A DNA stretch of 64,000 bases from Corynebacterium meridianum. GTDB taxonomy: Bacteria; Actinomycetota; Actinomycetes; Mycobacteriales; Mycobacteriaceae. Shown here piece by piece: positions 56,999-64,000 of this stretch (position 1 is the stretch's first letter; each line of letters opens with the position of its first letter). The DNA is taken from NCBI RefSeq assembly GCF_016342265.1, contig NZ_JAEIOS010000012.1, forward strand, positions 224,742 through 288,741, given 5' to 3'. The notes under the pieces are model-generated. The model had not been told where the DNA came from, made no database searches, and worked only from the letters and a program-made list of their open reading frames with translations. The position numbers and the translations under genes were made by a program.

Positions 56999-57400
56999 CT
57001 ACGTCTTGTCGACATCGTCGTTTTCTTTAGCTTCCGCTTTAGTGCGGGGCATTAGGTCATCAAATTCGGATTCTTCGACGGACGCGTCCTGAGCTTGTGA
57101 CTTCTCTTCGTTTGGGGCAAGGTCTTGTTCGGTCTGAACGATCTTCTCTAAGCCTTGGATAGCTGCTGCATCCTCTATGGGCGTTGTACGACGAACATTC
57201 ACATTCAGCCTGCCCTTGACCCATCCAACTACCGGTTGTGCGACAGGTACAATTACGGCACCAGCAGCTAAGCCTGCAAAAAATACTTTCGGTGCTGCCT
57301 TGGTGACAGCCTTTCGCTGGATCTTTTCGATCATTGGGTCGACGCCGCCGGAACGCTTGGCTAGCTCGACAATCTCTTGATATTGCCCTAGGTTCCCCAT
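56999..57400 (-). CDS. Hypothetical protein of the integrated element
   Basis: The 133-residue protein starts MGNLGQYQEIVELAKRSGG. It has a basic segment (RKAVTKAAPK), one hydrophobic stretch (VFFAGLAAGAVIVPVAQPVV, about 43-62) and an acidic, Lys/Glu-rich C-terminus. GC content is lower than in neighbouring core genes, in line with phage or plasmid origin. It is not recognised. An upstream in-frame ATG at 57460 would add 20 residues but looks less like coding sequence. Confidence 0.55.
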   Translation of the reverse strand: MGNLGQYQEIVELAKRSGGVDPMIEKIQRKAVTKAAPKVFFAGLAAGAVIVPVAQPVVGWVKGRLNVNVRRTTPIEDAAAIQGLEKIVQTEQDLAPNEEKSQAQDASVEESEFDDLMPRTKAEAKENDDVDKT

Positions 57401-57948
57401 CGCCCAATCATACCCTGGTCGCATCATTTGGCGCGGAGAGCACTGGCTTGAGAAGTTCATGTTTTGTGTCAGGAAAAGTGTATTTCGCGTAGCTTCTTCG
57501 ATGCGCCGAAGAACCTGAAACCTCTAGTCAAGTGCTGGGCGCACCGCTACTGCCCGGCATCGACACCTACCTCACCCCGGTTACCACCACGACCCTGCGC
57601 CCGTGACGTACTCCCAAACCGGTAGAGACCTCGAAATCAGATGGAGCATGTCGGTGACAGATACGGACGCGAATCCGCGGGGTGTCCTCGAAAAGGAAAG
57701 CGGCGCATCCCTGCAGACGGAGTGCAGCGGCCAGTGCAGTACCCATCTATCGGTGAAGTGTCAATTGCGCCCTGCACGGGGACCGACGCCTGTTTCATTG
57801 GACCAGATTCCGAGACGAATCACGCGCTGTCCGTGGGTTCTGGCTCGCGATCCCAGCCGGTGAGGGGATGATTCATAGGCGATACCGTACGAATAGGAAC
57901 GGGGGCAGTCTCTGGTAGCGGGGTCTTTTCTCTTTGTGCGGTACTGAT
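57401..57948. other. Mosaic intergenic region with no intact gene
   Basis: At 57530-57604 a short plus-strand frame (VLGAPLLPGIDTYLTPV then a TGA) has the GC-rich codon use of core genes. It may be the cut-off end of a chromosomal gene displaced by the element. No other coding sequence is convincing. Confidence 0.35.
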
Positions 57949-59373
57949 CTAGCTGCGTTCGGTGCCGGTCTTGTAGACGTTGGCGTCGACGCCCGCGAAC
58001 TCTGCATCGTCGAGTTCCACGCCTGCGTTGGCGGGCGTGCGCCTGGTACCGAAGAAGAGGAGGTTCAGCAGGATCGCGGTGAACGCGCCGGTGGTGATGC
58101 CCGAGTTGAACACGGTCCCGAACCAGTTGGGGAACTGCTCGAACAGGGTCGGGTGCATGACCGGAAGCAGGCCCATCGTCAGAGAGACCGCGATGACCAG
58201 GACGGAGTTCTGGTTCATCTCCAGCTTTGTCAGGGTCTTGATACCGGAGGCCGCGATCATGCCGAACAGTGCGGCGGTGGCCCCACCCAGAACCGGGGTC
58301 GGGACGGCGGCGATCACCGCGCCGAGCTTGGGCAGCAGGCCGAGTACCACCAGGATGGCGCCCGCGCCGGCGACCACGTAGCGGGACCGTACCCGGCTCA
58401 TGGCCAGCAGGCCGATGTTCTGGGCGAAGGCGGTGTACGGGAAGGTGTTGAACACGCCGCCGAGCATGGTGGAGAATCCGTCGGCACGCAGGCCGTCGGC
58501 GATCTGGCGGGGAGTGGCCTTCTTCCCGACTATCTCGCCGGCGGCGAGGAAGTCGCCGGTGGCCTCGACGAGGGTGACCAGTCCGACGAGAACGAGGGCG
58601 ATCACCGCGGAGATCGGGAACTCGGGGAACCCGAAGTGGAAGGGGGTGGCGACGCCGATCCAGTGTTCCTCCCCGACACCGGAGAGGTCGACCTTGCCCA
58701 TGAATGCGGCGACGACGGTGCCGACGGCGAGCCCGATGAGGACGGAGGTGCGGGCGATGGCGACGGGGGCGAAGCGCTCGACGACGAGGACGACGAGGAG
58801 GGTGAACAGTCCGAGGCTGATGTTCGCGACGCTGCCAGCGTCATCGGCGTAGCCGCCGGAGATGTTGGTCGCGGCGACCGGGATGAGTGACAGCCCGACA
58901 CAGGTGATGACGCTGCCTGTCACCAGGGGCGGGAACATCCAGAGGATCCGAGCGAAGACCGGGGCCATGAGGAACATGAACAGGCCGCAGGCCAGGACTG
59001 ATCCGTAGATTGCGGCGGGGCCGTAGTTCACGCCGATGACGATCATCGGTGGGACGGCGGTGAAGGTGCAGCCCTGGACGATCGGCAGGCGTGCGCCGAG
59101 CCGCAGGAAACCGACGCACTGGAGGATCGTGGCGATTCCGGCGACCAGAAGGTCGGCTGTGATCAGGTAGGGCAGATCGGACGGCTGCATTCGGCCGGCC
59201 TCGATCATCGCGCCACCCAACACGAGCGGAACCGCGACGGCTCCGGCGTACATGGCCAGAACATGCTGGAAGGACAGCGGCCACAATTGTGCGGCCGGTG
59301 GAATCTGGTCGACGGGATGGACGGAGTTGTCGGGGGTGTCGAGTGCGGTGGACTCGTTCTTCGGGGAGCTCAA
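57949..59373 (-). CDS. NCS2 nucleobase:cation symporter (xanthine/urate/uracil permease)
   Basis: The 474-residue protein has fourteen TM segments in the NCS2 fold. LSFQHVLAMYAGAVAVPLVL (about 33) and the signature AFAQNIGLLAMSRVRSR (about 315) are present; QNIG with a following Ser/Thr resembles the urate/xanthine branch. GATAALFGMIAASG is also typical. It takes up a purine or uracil with protons. It could work with deoD-type salvage but is not linked to it here. Confidence 0.88.
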   Translation of the reverse strand: MSSPKNESTALDTPDNSVHPVDQIPPAAQLWPLSFQHVLAMYAGAVAVPLVLGGAMIEAGRMQPSDLPYLITADLLVAGIATILQCVGFLRLGARLPIVQGCTFTAVPPMIVIGVNYGPAAIYGSVLACGLFMFLMAPVFARILWMFPPLVTGSVITCVGLSLIPVAATNISGGYADDAGSVANISLGLFTLLVVLVVERFAPVAIARTSVLIGLAVGTVVAAFMGKVDLSGVGEEHWIGVATPFHFGFPEFPISAVIALVLVGLVTLVEATGDFLAAGEIVGKKATPRQIADGLRADGFSTMLGGVFNTFPYTAFAQNIGLLAMSRVRSRYVVAGAGAILVVLGLLPKLGAVIAAVPTPVLGGATAALFGMIAASGIKTLTKLEMNQNSVLVIAVSLTMGLLPVMHPTLFEQFPNWFGTVFNSGITTGAFTAILLNLLFFGTRRTPANAGVELDDAEFAGVDANVYKTGTERS

Positions 59374-59644
59374 CGTGGCGGACCCATCTGATCAAGAGTT
59401 GTCGGGGGCGTGGGGGACCACCGTCGGGACCGTCCCGGGGTGATCAGGTTGACCAGGGGAGGACCTGTGCCCCGCCCCCTGGCCGGTGTGCATGATCGGA
59501 CACCGGTTGAGACTCTAGTACGAGTTGTCTGACAGGGCCCAACAAGTGCTGCGGGAACAGCAGTGGCTTATCGCCTGGAACACAGACGAAGGCCCCGGCC
59601 GGGTGCTTGCTCCGGGCGGGGCCTTGTTCGGTGGGACGGCCCAG

Positions 59645-60160
59645 CTACTTGGACTCGTCCTCATCGTCCTCGGGGTCGATCTCCTTCTTGGACAGGCTCA
59701 TCAGTTCGTCGACGTGCTTGGGAAACTCACCGACGTGGAACTTGGTGGTTTCCGAGTCGTCGGCGAGATTCATCAGCGCGACGTTGGCGTAGTCGGTGAC
59801 GAGCAGGTACTCGGGCATTTCGGTCTGTGCGGCCAGGGTCTGCAGTGCTCCCTGGATGGCGTCCTCCAGGTTGGAGCCGGGCTTCTTCATGACTCCCGCG
59901 ATGACGCCGGGCCAGTAGACGGACAGGGGATTGTCGGAGCCTTCGGACAGGCGCTCGGCTTCGTCGAAGCTGGTTGCGACGCGGTCCGGGTCGGTCCCGA
60001 AGGCCTGGAACAGGCCGGTGAAGAACTGGCGGACGTCGGTGTCGTCGATCTTGGCGTCGCCGCCGGCGAAGCTCTTCGCTCGGTCGGCGCGGGCGTCCGC
60101 GAAGACGGTCAGGTTGTCGACGATGGTTTCACGGTCCAGGTTGTATTCTTCGTTGCTCAT
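59645..60160 (-). CDS. Small acidic cytoplasmic protein of unknown function
   Basis: The 171-residue protein begins MSNEEYNLDRETIVDNLTVF and ends in an acidic tail, DPEDDEDESK. It is mostly helical with no membrane segment or known catalytic motif. The ATG at 60160 was chosen because the sequence upstream overlaps the regulator's promoter region and lacks coding character. It is divergent from the MntR-like gene. I do not recognise the family. Confidence 0.65.
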   Translation of the reverse strand: MSNEEYNLDRETIVDNLTVFADARADRAKSFAGGDAKIDDTDVRQFFTGLFQAFGTDPDRVATSFDEAERLSEGSDNPLSVYWPGVIAGVMKKPGSNLEDAIQGALQTLAAQTEMPEYLLVTDYANVALMNLADDSETTKFHVGEFPKHVDELMSLSKKEIDPEDDEDESK

Positions 60161-60349
60161 GGTCGACGAGTGTACGTGCGGGATCGGGAACCTGCACCCT
60201 TCCGGTCGCCCGGACCGCACCGTGCCGGGGCAGTGGCTCTGCGGAAGTTGCTGGTGCAGGTTAAAGTCTTGGGGTATGAAACCTGAGCGAGGAAAGACGC
60301 GGATCCGGTGTGTTCCGTTCTTCCTCATGAACTGTGGTGGGGTGTGGGC

Positions 60350-61048
60350 ATGAATCTCGAGGACCTGACCGATAGCGCACAGAACTACCTGAAGTGCCTG
60401 TGGACGCTGTCCGAGTGGACCGGTGGCGCGGTGACCCCCTCGGAGGTGGCCCGGCACCTGGATCTGCGGCCGTCGTCGGTGTCGGATCAGATCCGTCGCC
60501 TGACGCTGGCGGGGCTCGTCGATCATGCACCGTACGGCTCGGTGACCCTCACCGACGAGGGGCGCGCGCTGGCGTTGCAGATGGTCCGGCGCCACCGGCT
60601 CGCCGAGACCTTCCTCGCGGAGATGCTGGGTTATGAGTGGGACGAGGTGCACGAGGACGCCGATCGGCTCGAACACGCGATCTCGGAGAAGATGCTCGAG
60701 CGTATCGACGCCGCGCTCGGTCACCCGGAGCTGGATCCGCACGGTGACCCCATCCCGTCCTCCGACGGGGGCCTGCCCGACCGTATTCTGCGGCCTTTGG
60801 TCGACTGCTCTGTGGGGGACCACATACAGATGAGCCGGATCCGCGATGCGGACCCGGCTGTGCTCCGGCACCTCGGGAGCCTGGGGATAGTCCCTGGCGC
60901 GGAGTTCGCTGTGACCGACACCGGTGCGACGTCCGGCGTGATGCTCCTGAGGTCGGGGGATCTGGGGCGGGATATCCCGCTCGCCCGGGACATCGCGGCG
61001 AGCATCCGGGTACTGCCCGTGTCCGGGCAGCCCGTCGACGGGGCGTGA
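60350..61048 (+). CDS. mntR: MntR-like (DtxR family) metal-dependent regulator
   Basis: The 232-residue protein has an N-terminal winged helix (SEVARHLDLRPSSVSDQIRR, about 31-50), a metal-binding dimerisation domain and a C-terminal SH3-like FeoA domain (about 150-228). Counterparts of DtxR ligands are His82, Glu86, His101, Glu108 and His109. Where DtxR has Cys102, this protein has Asp105, the change known to favour Mn2+ over Fe2+ in MntR-type proteins. The DtxR Met10 position is Asn. A manganese sensor is therefore more likely than the iron regulator. The ATG at 60350 is set by homology. Confidence 0.8.
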   Translation: MNLEDLTDSAQNYLKCLWTLSEWTGGAVTPSEVARHLDLRPSSVSDQIRRLTLAGLVDHAPYGSVTLTDEGRALALQMVRRHRLAETFLAEMLGYEWDEVHEDADRLEHAISEKMLERIDAALGHPELDPHGDPIPSSDGGLPDRILRPLVDCSVGDHIQMSRIRDADPAVLRHLGSLGIVPGAEFAVTDTGATSGVMLLRSGDLGRDIPLARDIAASIRVLPVSGQPVDGA

Positions 61049-61058
61049 CGCCTGTCCG

Positions 61059-61571
61059 TCAGTCTTCGTCGGAGTTCAGCGGAACCGGTCTCCAGTAACT
61101 CCGTGCGGAGTGCACGAGGGGATCGGGGCGGTCGCCGGCGATGTACGTCTCCACGCACTGGGCCAGCACGATCCTGGATCCGCCGACCGGGATGGTGGTG
61201 AGGATCCTCGCGCGCAGTGTGGCGCCGAGACCCCGGATCACCGGGAGCCCGGTCGGACCGGGAAGGTGATGGACACCCTCGAACCTGCTTATCCCTGACG
61301 TCGAGAAGCGCCTGGCCAGGTGGGCGTCATCGACACCGAGGGCATGGACCATCACCTCCTCCGCGGCTTCCACCGCGGGCCAGGAGGAGGAGCCTGCCTG
61401 GAGGGAGAAGAGCAGGGTGGGCGGATCGAGGGCCACCGAGGCCACCGATGATGCAGTGAATCCCACCGGTTCGCCGTCCTGGTCGGTGGTGGTGATGATC
61501 CACACCCCTGATGCGCAGCCGCGGAAGAACGTTCTCAGACCTTCGCCTGTGGGAAGTGCGTCTGAACTCAT
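61059..61571 (-). CDS. Flavin reductase-like FMN-binding split-barrel protein
   Basis: The 170-residue protein has the flavin reductase fold: FRGCASGVWIITTTDQDG, then GFTASSVASVALDPPTLLFS (about 36-55), which contacts FMN, and SRFEGVHHL. Relatives reduce free FMN or FAD with NAD(P)H and pass it to a partner enzyme. The ATG overlaps the stop of the PNPOx-like gene (ATGA). The pair is divergent from nrdI-nrdF, whose NrdI needs reduced FMN. Confidence 0.83.
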   Translation of the reverse strand: MSSDALPTGEGLRTFFRGCASGVWIITTTDQDGEPVGFTASSVASVALDPPTLLFSLQAGSSSWPAVEAAEEVMVHALGVDDAHLARRFSTSGISRFEGVHHLPGPTGLPVIRGLGATLRARILTTIPVGGSRIVLAQCVETYIAGDRPDPLVHSARSYWRPVPLNSDED

Positions 61572-61972
61572 TTCTCGTCGATCCGGGTTCCCGCCTTGGC
61601 TCCGGACCGCAGGGAGTAGATCTCCTCGACGGAGATGACCACGGCGTGCTTCGGGGTGCCCATCCCGTTCTCCTTCGCGAAGGCGACGGCGTTGTCCCAC
61701 GCGGGACCCTCGTTGAACAGTTCGGCGGTGCCGATGAACCGGTATCCGTCGAGTGCCTCACGGTCGATGACTGCGACGGCGAGGCGGGAACCGGCCTCGA
61801 TGTTCGCGAGGTGCTGGCCGCCGGTGTTCTCGTTGAAGATCAGGTGCGTGTCATCGAGGACCCGCAGCGACCGTTTGGGGCCGATGTTCGGGGTGCTCGG
61901 ATCGGTGACCGTCGCGAGAATCGGCAGCTGGGCACCCAGCATCTCGCGCATCTCGGTGGTGATGACTGGCAT
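61568..61972 (-). CDS. Pyridoxamine 5'-phosphate oxidase-family (PNPOx-like) protein
   Basis: The 134-residue protein is a single split beta-barrel: LPILATVTDPSTPNIGPKRS (about 16-35), HLIFNENTGGQHLANIE and SRLAVAVIDREALDGYRFIG. Such proteins bind FMN, F420 or heme as dimers; true PNPOx activity is unlikely at this length. It is translated with the flavin reductase. The substrate is unknown. Confidence 0.8.
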   Translation of the reverse strand: MPVITTEMREMLGAQLPILATVTDPSTPNIGPKRSLRVLDDTHLIFNENTGGQHLANIEAGSRLAVAVIDREALDGYRFIGTAELFNEGPAWDNAVAFAKENGMGTPKHAVVISVEEIYSLRSGAKAGTRIDEK

Positions 61973-62059
61973 TGTTGGTTCTCCTTGGAGCGTCGGGTAC
62001 GGTTACCGGCGTCAGTATAGTTCGTTGGGCCGTAAATGAAAGTTCGTGATGGTGTCGCC

Positions 62060-62494
62060 ATGTCGGAACCTCATATCGTCTACTTCTCATCAGTCTCCGG
62101 GAACACCGCCCGCTTCGTCGACAAGCTGGGCATCCCCGCCGAACGGATCCCGCTGCGGGCGAAGGAACCGCAACTCGAGGTGGCCGAGCCGTTCGTGCTG
62201 ATAACCCCGACCTACGGCGGGGGGTCCCGGGCCAAGGCCGTTCCCAAACAGGTCATCAGGTTCCTCAACAACCCGGACAACCGCGCACTGCTCCGCGGCG
62301 TGATCACCAGCGGAAACACGAACTTCGGTGAAGCCTTCTGCTGTGCCGGCCCCATCATCGCCGCGAAATGCGGCGTGCCCGAGCTCTACCGCTTCGAGCT
62401 CCTCGGAACCACGCGAGACGTCGAGCGGGTACGCGCCGGGCTCACCGAATTCTTCACCGACGCACCCACCATCCGGGTGGGTGCCGACAAGTAA
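62060..62494 (+). CDS. nrdI: Flavodoxin-like NrdI, ribonucleotide reductase maturation protein
   Basis: The 144-residue protein has the NrdI phosphate loop [16 protein letters not shown] (about 9-24), [18 protein letters not shown] (about 53-70) and [18 protein letters not shown] (about 81-98), which shape the FMN site. NrdI gives superoxide to the NrdF subunit to generate its radical. The start at 62060 matches family N-termini; an in-frame ATG at 62036 would add eight residues. It lies 21 bases before nrdF. Neither nrdH nor nrdE is in the window. Confidence 0.93.
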   Translation: MSEPHIVYFSSVSGNTARFVDKLGIPAERIPLRAKEPQLEVAEPFVLITPTYGGGSRAKAVPKQVIRFLNNPDNRALLRGVITSGNTNFGEAFCCAGPIIAAKCGVPELYRFELLGTTRDVERVRAGLTEFFTDAPTIRVGADK

Positions 62495-62515
62495 CCCCGG
62501 AAGAGAGCAAAAGTC

Positions 62516-63514
62516 ATGACAATCGCAGATTCACTCACCCCGCCGCAGTGGCGCCCCGGTGAGACCCGCCCCCTCCGGCCGGTCAACTGGAACCGCCTGG
62601 ACGACGAGAAGGACCTGGAGATCTGGCAGCGGCTGACCGCCAACTTCTGGCTCCCGGAGAAGGTTCCGCTGTCGAACGATGCCGCCCAGTGGCGGAACAT
62701 GGATGAGAACACACGCCAACTCACGGTAAAGGTGTTCACCGGCCTGACCCTCCTGGACACGGTGCAGGCCACCGTCGGTGAGATCTCGCAGATCCCCGAT
62801 GCGCGAACCGAGCACGAGCAGGCCGTCTACGCGAACATCGCGTTCATGCAGGCGGTGCACGCCCGCTCCTACTCCTCCGTATTCAGCACCCTGTGCTCCA
62901 CCACGGAGATCGACACCGCATACGCGTGGGCCACGGACAACCCGCTGCTGCAGCAACGGGCGACCGCCGTCATGGAGCACTACTACGGAGATGACCCGCT
63001 CAAGAGGAAAGTGGCGGCGACGCTGCTGAGTTCCCTGCTCCTCTACGCGGGCTTCTACCTGCCACTGCGGTTCTCCGCCCGCGGCCAGATGATGAACACC
63101 GCGGACATGATCCGGTTGATCCTCCGGGACAAGGCCGTCCACGGCTACTACTCCGGGTACAAGTACCAGCGGGGCCTCGACGCCCATCCCGAACGGCGCG
63201 CGGAGATGGAGGACTTCACGGGGAACTTCGTCGACGAACTGCTCCGGATGGAGCTCGAATACTCGTCCGACCTCTATGAGGGATTCGGCCTCATCGACGG
63301 TGTGATGGCCTTCGTCCACTACAACGCCGACAAGGCGTTGATGAATCTCGGATACCCGGCCCGCTTCGAGGAAGAGGCGGCGGGTGTCGAGCCGGACGTG
63401 CTCGCGGCGCTGGCGCCGGAATCCAGCGAGACCCACGACTTCTTCTCCGGTTCCGGATCCTCGTACGTGATCGGCCGGGCCGAATCGACGGAGGAATCCG
63501 ACTGGGATTTCTGA
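62516..63514 (+). CDS. nrdF: Ribonucleotide reductase radical subunit NrdF, class Ie (metal-free QSK type)
   Basis: The 332-residue protein aligns over its full length with class Ib NrdF, including the C-terminal R1-docking tail GSSYVIGRAESTEESDWDF. The ligand set differs. Asp81 (LLDTVQA), His115 (QAVHARSYS) and His209 (KAVHGYY) are kept. The three glutamates are replaced: Gln112 in FMQAVHA (family E), Ser172 in TLLSSLLLYAGFYLP (family E) and Lys206 in ILRDKAVHG (family E). The radical Tyr119 is present. This Q-S-K set defines class Ie, in which NrdI and superoxide convert the tyrosine to a DOPA radical without any metal. NrdF should pair with NrdE encoded elsewhere. AAGAGAG precedes the ATG. 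A canonical second nrdF elsewhere cannot be excluded. Confidence 0.92.
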   Translation: MTIADSLTPPQWRPGETRPLRPVNWNRLDDEKDLEIWQRLTANFWLPEKVPLSNDAAQWRNMDENTRQLTVKVFTGLTLLDTVQATVGEISQIPDARTEHEQAVYANIAFMQAVHARSYSSVFSTLCSTTEIDTAYAWATDNPLLQQRATAVMEHYYGDDPLKRKVAATLLSSLLLYAGFYLPLRFSARGQMMNTADMIRLILRDKAVHGYYSGYKYQRGLDAHPERRAEMEDFTGNFVDELLRMELEYSSDLYEGFGLIDGVMAFVHYNADKALMNLGYPARFEEEAAGVEPDVLAALAPESSETHDFFSGSGSSYVIGRAESTEESDWDF

Positions 63515-63542
63515 GTCCCGTTAACCCTGGGTTCACACGACG

Positions 63543-63620
63543 CGGTCACCGCCGCCCGGCCACAGTCGGATGGCGGTGACCGGGTCGTGTGCGAAGGGGC
63601 TACCCCCTTCGCGGAGGGGG
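63543..63620 (+). terminator. Hairpins after nrdF, possible terminator with alternative folds
   Basis: An 11-bp stem (63543-63553 with 63572-63582) encloses an 18-base loop. Just after it, GAAGGGG (63593-63599) can pair with CCCCTTC (63604-63610), or CCCCC (63603-63607) with GGGGG (63616-63620). The two are mutually exclusive. No T-tract follows. Confidence 0.45.
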
Positions 63621-63688
63621 CCGGCAAACCAGCGGGAACTGGAACTCACGGGCGGGGTTTGAGCGGAAATAGCCTTCTACCGGCCATT

Positions 63689-63717
63689 TTGCGTGTGTGG
63701 TGGGGTGTGTGTAGATT
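63689..63717 (+). promoter_or_regulatory. Putative rRNA promoter P1
   Basis: TTGCGT at 63689-63694 and TAGATT at 63712-63717 are separated by 17 bases. The surrounding G/T-rich, low-coding sequence fits an rrn upstream region. Confidence 0.55.
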
Positions 63718-63791
63718 GATGCGAGTCAGCGCGGCCGGCGGGTTTGTTTGGTTGGTCGGGTTGGTGGTTTGAGTCTGGTTGTGGCCTCGGG

Positions 63792-63820
63792 TTGACATGA
63801 TTCGTGGGTGTGGCTAAGGT
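63792..63820 (+). promoter_or_regulatory. Putative rRNA promoter P2
   Basis: TTGACA at 63792-63797 is a perfect -35, followed after 17 bases by TAAGGT at 63815-63820. Confidence 0.7.
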
Positions 63821-63874
63821 TGGACGAGTCGCTGTTGAGGCGCTGGTTGTTCTGGTGTTGAGATGGTGTACATG

Positions 63875-64000
63875 TGATGTTTGAGAACTCGATAGTGTGC
63901 CAATGTATCTTGCCGGCAGGCGGGACCGCCTTTGTGGGTGGTTGTGTTTGTTGGTTGGGTAATTGTTTTTTTGATTCGTTTCCGGATCATTCATGGTCGT
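63875..64000 (+). other. rRNA operon leader with antitermination boxA, 16S gene beyond window
   Basis: TGATGTTTGAGAACTCGATA (63875-63894) matches the boxA antitermination element found in actinobacterial 16S leaders. The sequence after it is T/G-rich and contains TTGTTTTTTTGA. The 16S start is not reached. Confidence 0.7.

Overview
The window is high-GC actinobacterial DNA that fits the genus Corynebacterium (Mycobacteriales). The order adnB, RCK potassium channel, nudC, uvrD2, ThiF-like protein, YgjP-like protein, DUF2342, PDZ-Lon protein, PPA1309 protein, UPF0182 matches the Rv3201c-Rv3193c neighbourhood of mycobacteria. Other supporting signs are a DtxR-type iron box, an initiator tRNA with a C1:U72 mismatch, the block prfB-ftsE-ftsX-smpB-ssrA, and a typical actinobacterial rRNA leader at the right edge. 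The species cannot be named from sequence alone.

Layout. 1-14,346: DNA repair and membrane core genes (C-terminus of AdnB, CglK-like K+ channel, NudC-like Nudix hydrolase, UvrD2, peptidase-like proteins, UPF0182). 14,462-14,575: initiator tRNA and its terminator. 15,079-20,020: iron-regulated siderophore uptake pair, a fused IrtAB-like ABC transporter and an MFS permease behind a DtxR box. 20,000-22,677: ComB-like phosphatase, OGG-fold protein, CPBP protease. 22,700-32,800: a lower-GC accessory/defence region holding a decayed type ISP restriction helicase-methylase, a type I hsdM-hsdS-hsdR system behind a nonsense-mutated HTH gene, an IS3-family relic and a probably truncated membrane gene. 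33,000-40,100: a secreted chymotrypsin-like protease and a 1,844-residue repeat surface protein. 40,125-49,582: hisN, deoD, an MFS transporter, a MacAB-like export operon and an inositol-phosphatase-family gene. 49,621-56,796: prfB, an AbgT transporter, ftsEX, smpB, a WPD-repeat membrane protein and ssrA. 56,800-57,950: remnants of an element integrated at ssrA, including the tail of a tyrosine integrase. 57,949-63,514: NCS2 permease, MntR-like regulator, two split-barrel flavoproteins, nrdI and nrdF. The window ends in the promoter and leader region of an rRNA operon.

The most striking observation is nrdF (62,516-63,514). Three of the four carboxylate metal ligands of the class Ib radical subunit are replaced, by Gln112, Ser172 and Lys206, while Asp81, His115, His209 and the radical Tyr119 remain. 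This is the QSK signature of the metal-free, DOPA-radical class Ie ribonucleotide reductase. It lies directly behind nrdI, the flavoprotein needed for that maturation, and opposite a divergent pair encoding a flavin reductase and a PNPOx-like flavoprotein. That pair might feed reduced flavin to NrdI (inference). Other points worth checking are an internal start that would yield a free RCK subunit of the K+ channel, loss of the zinc ribbon in NudC, loss of HExxH in the DUF2342 protein, and a 30-bp phased WPD repeat.
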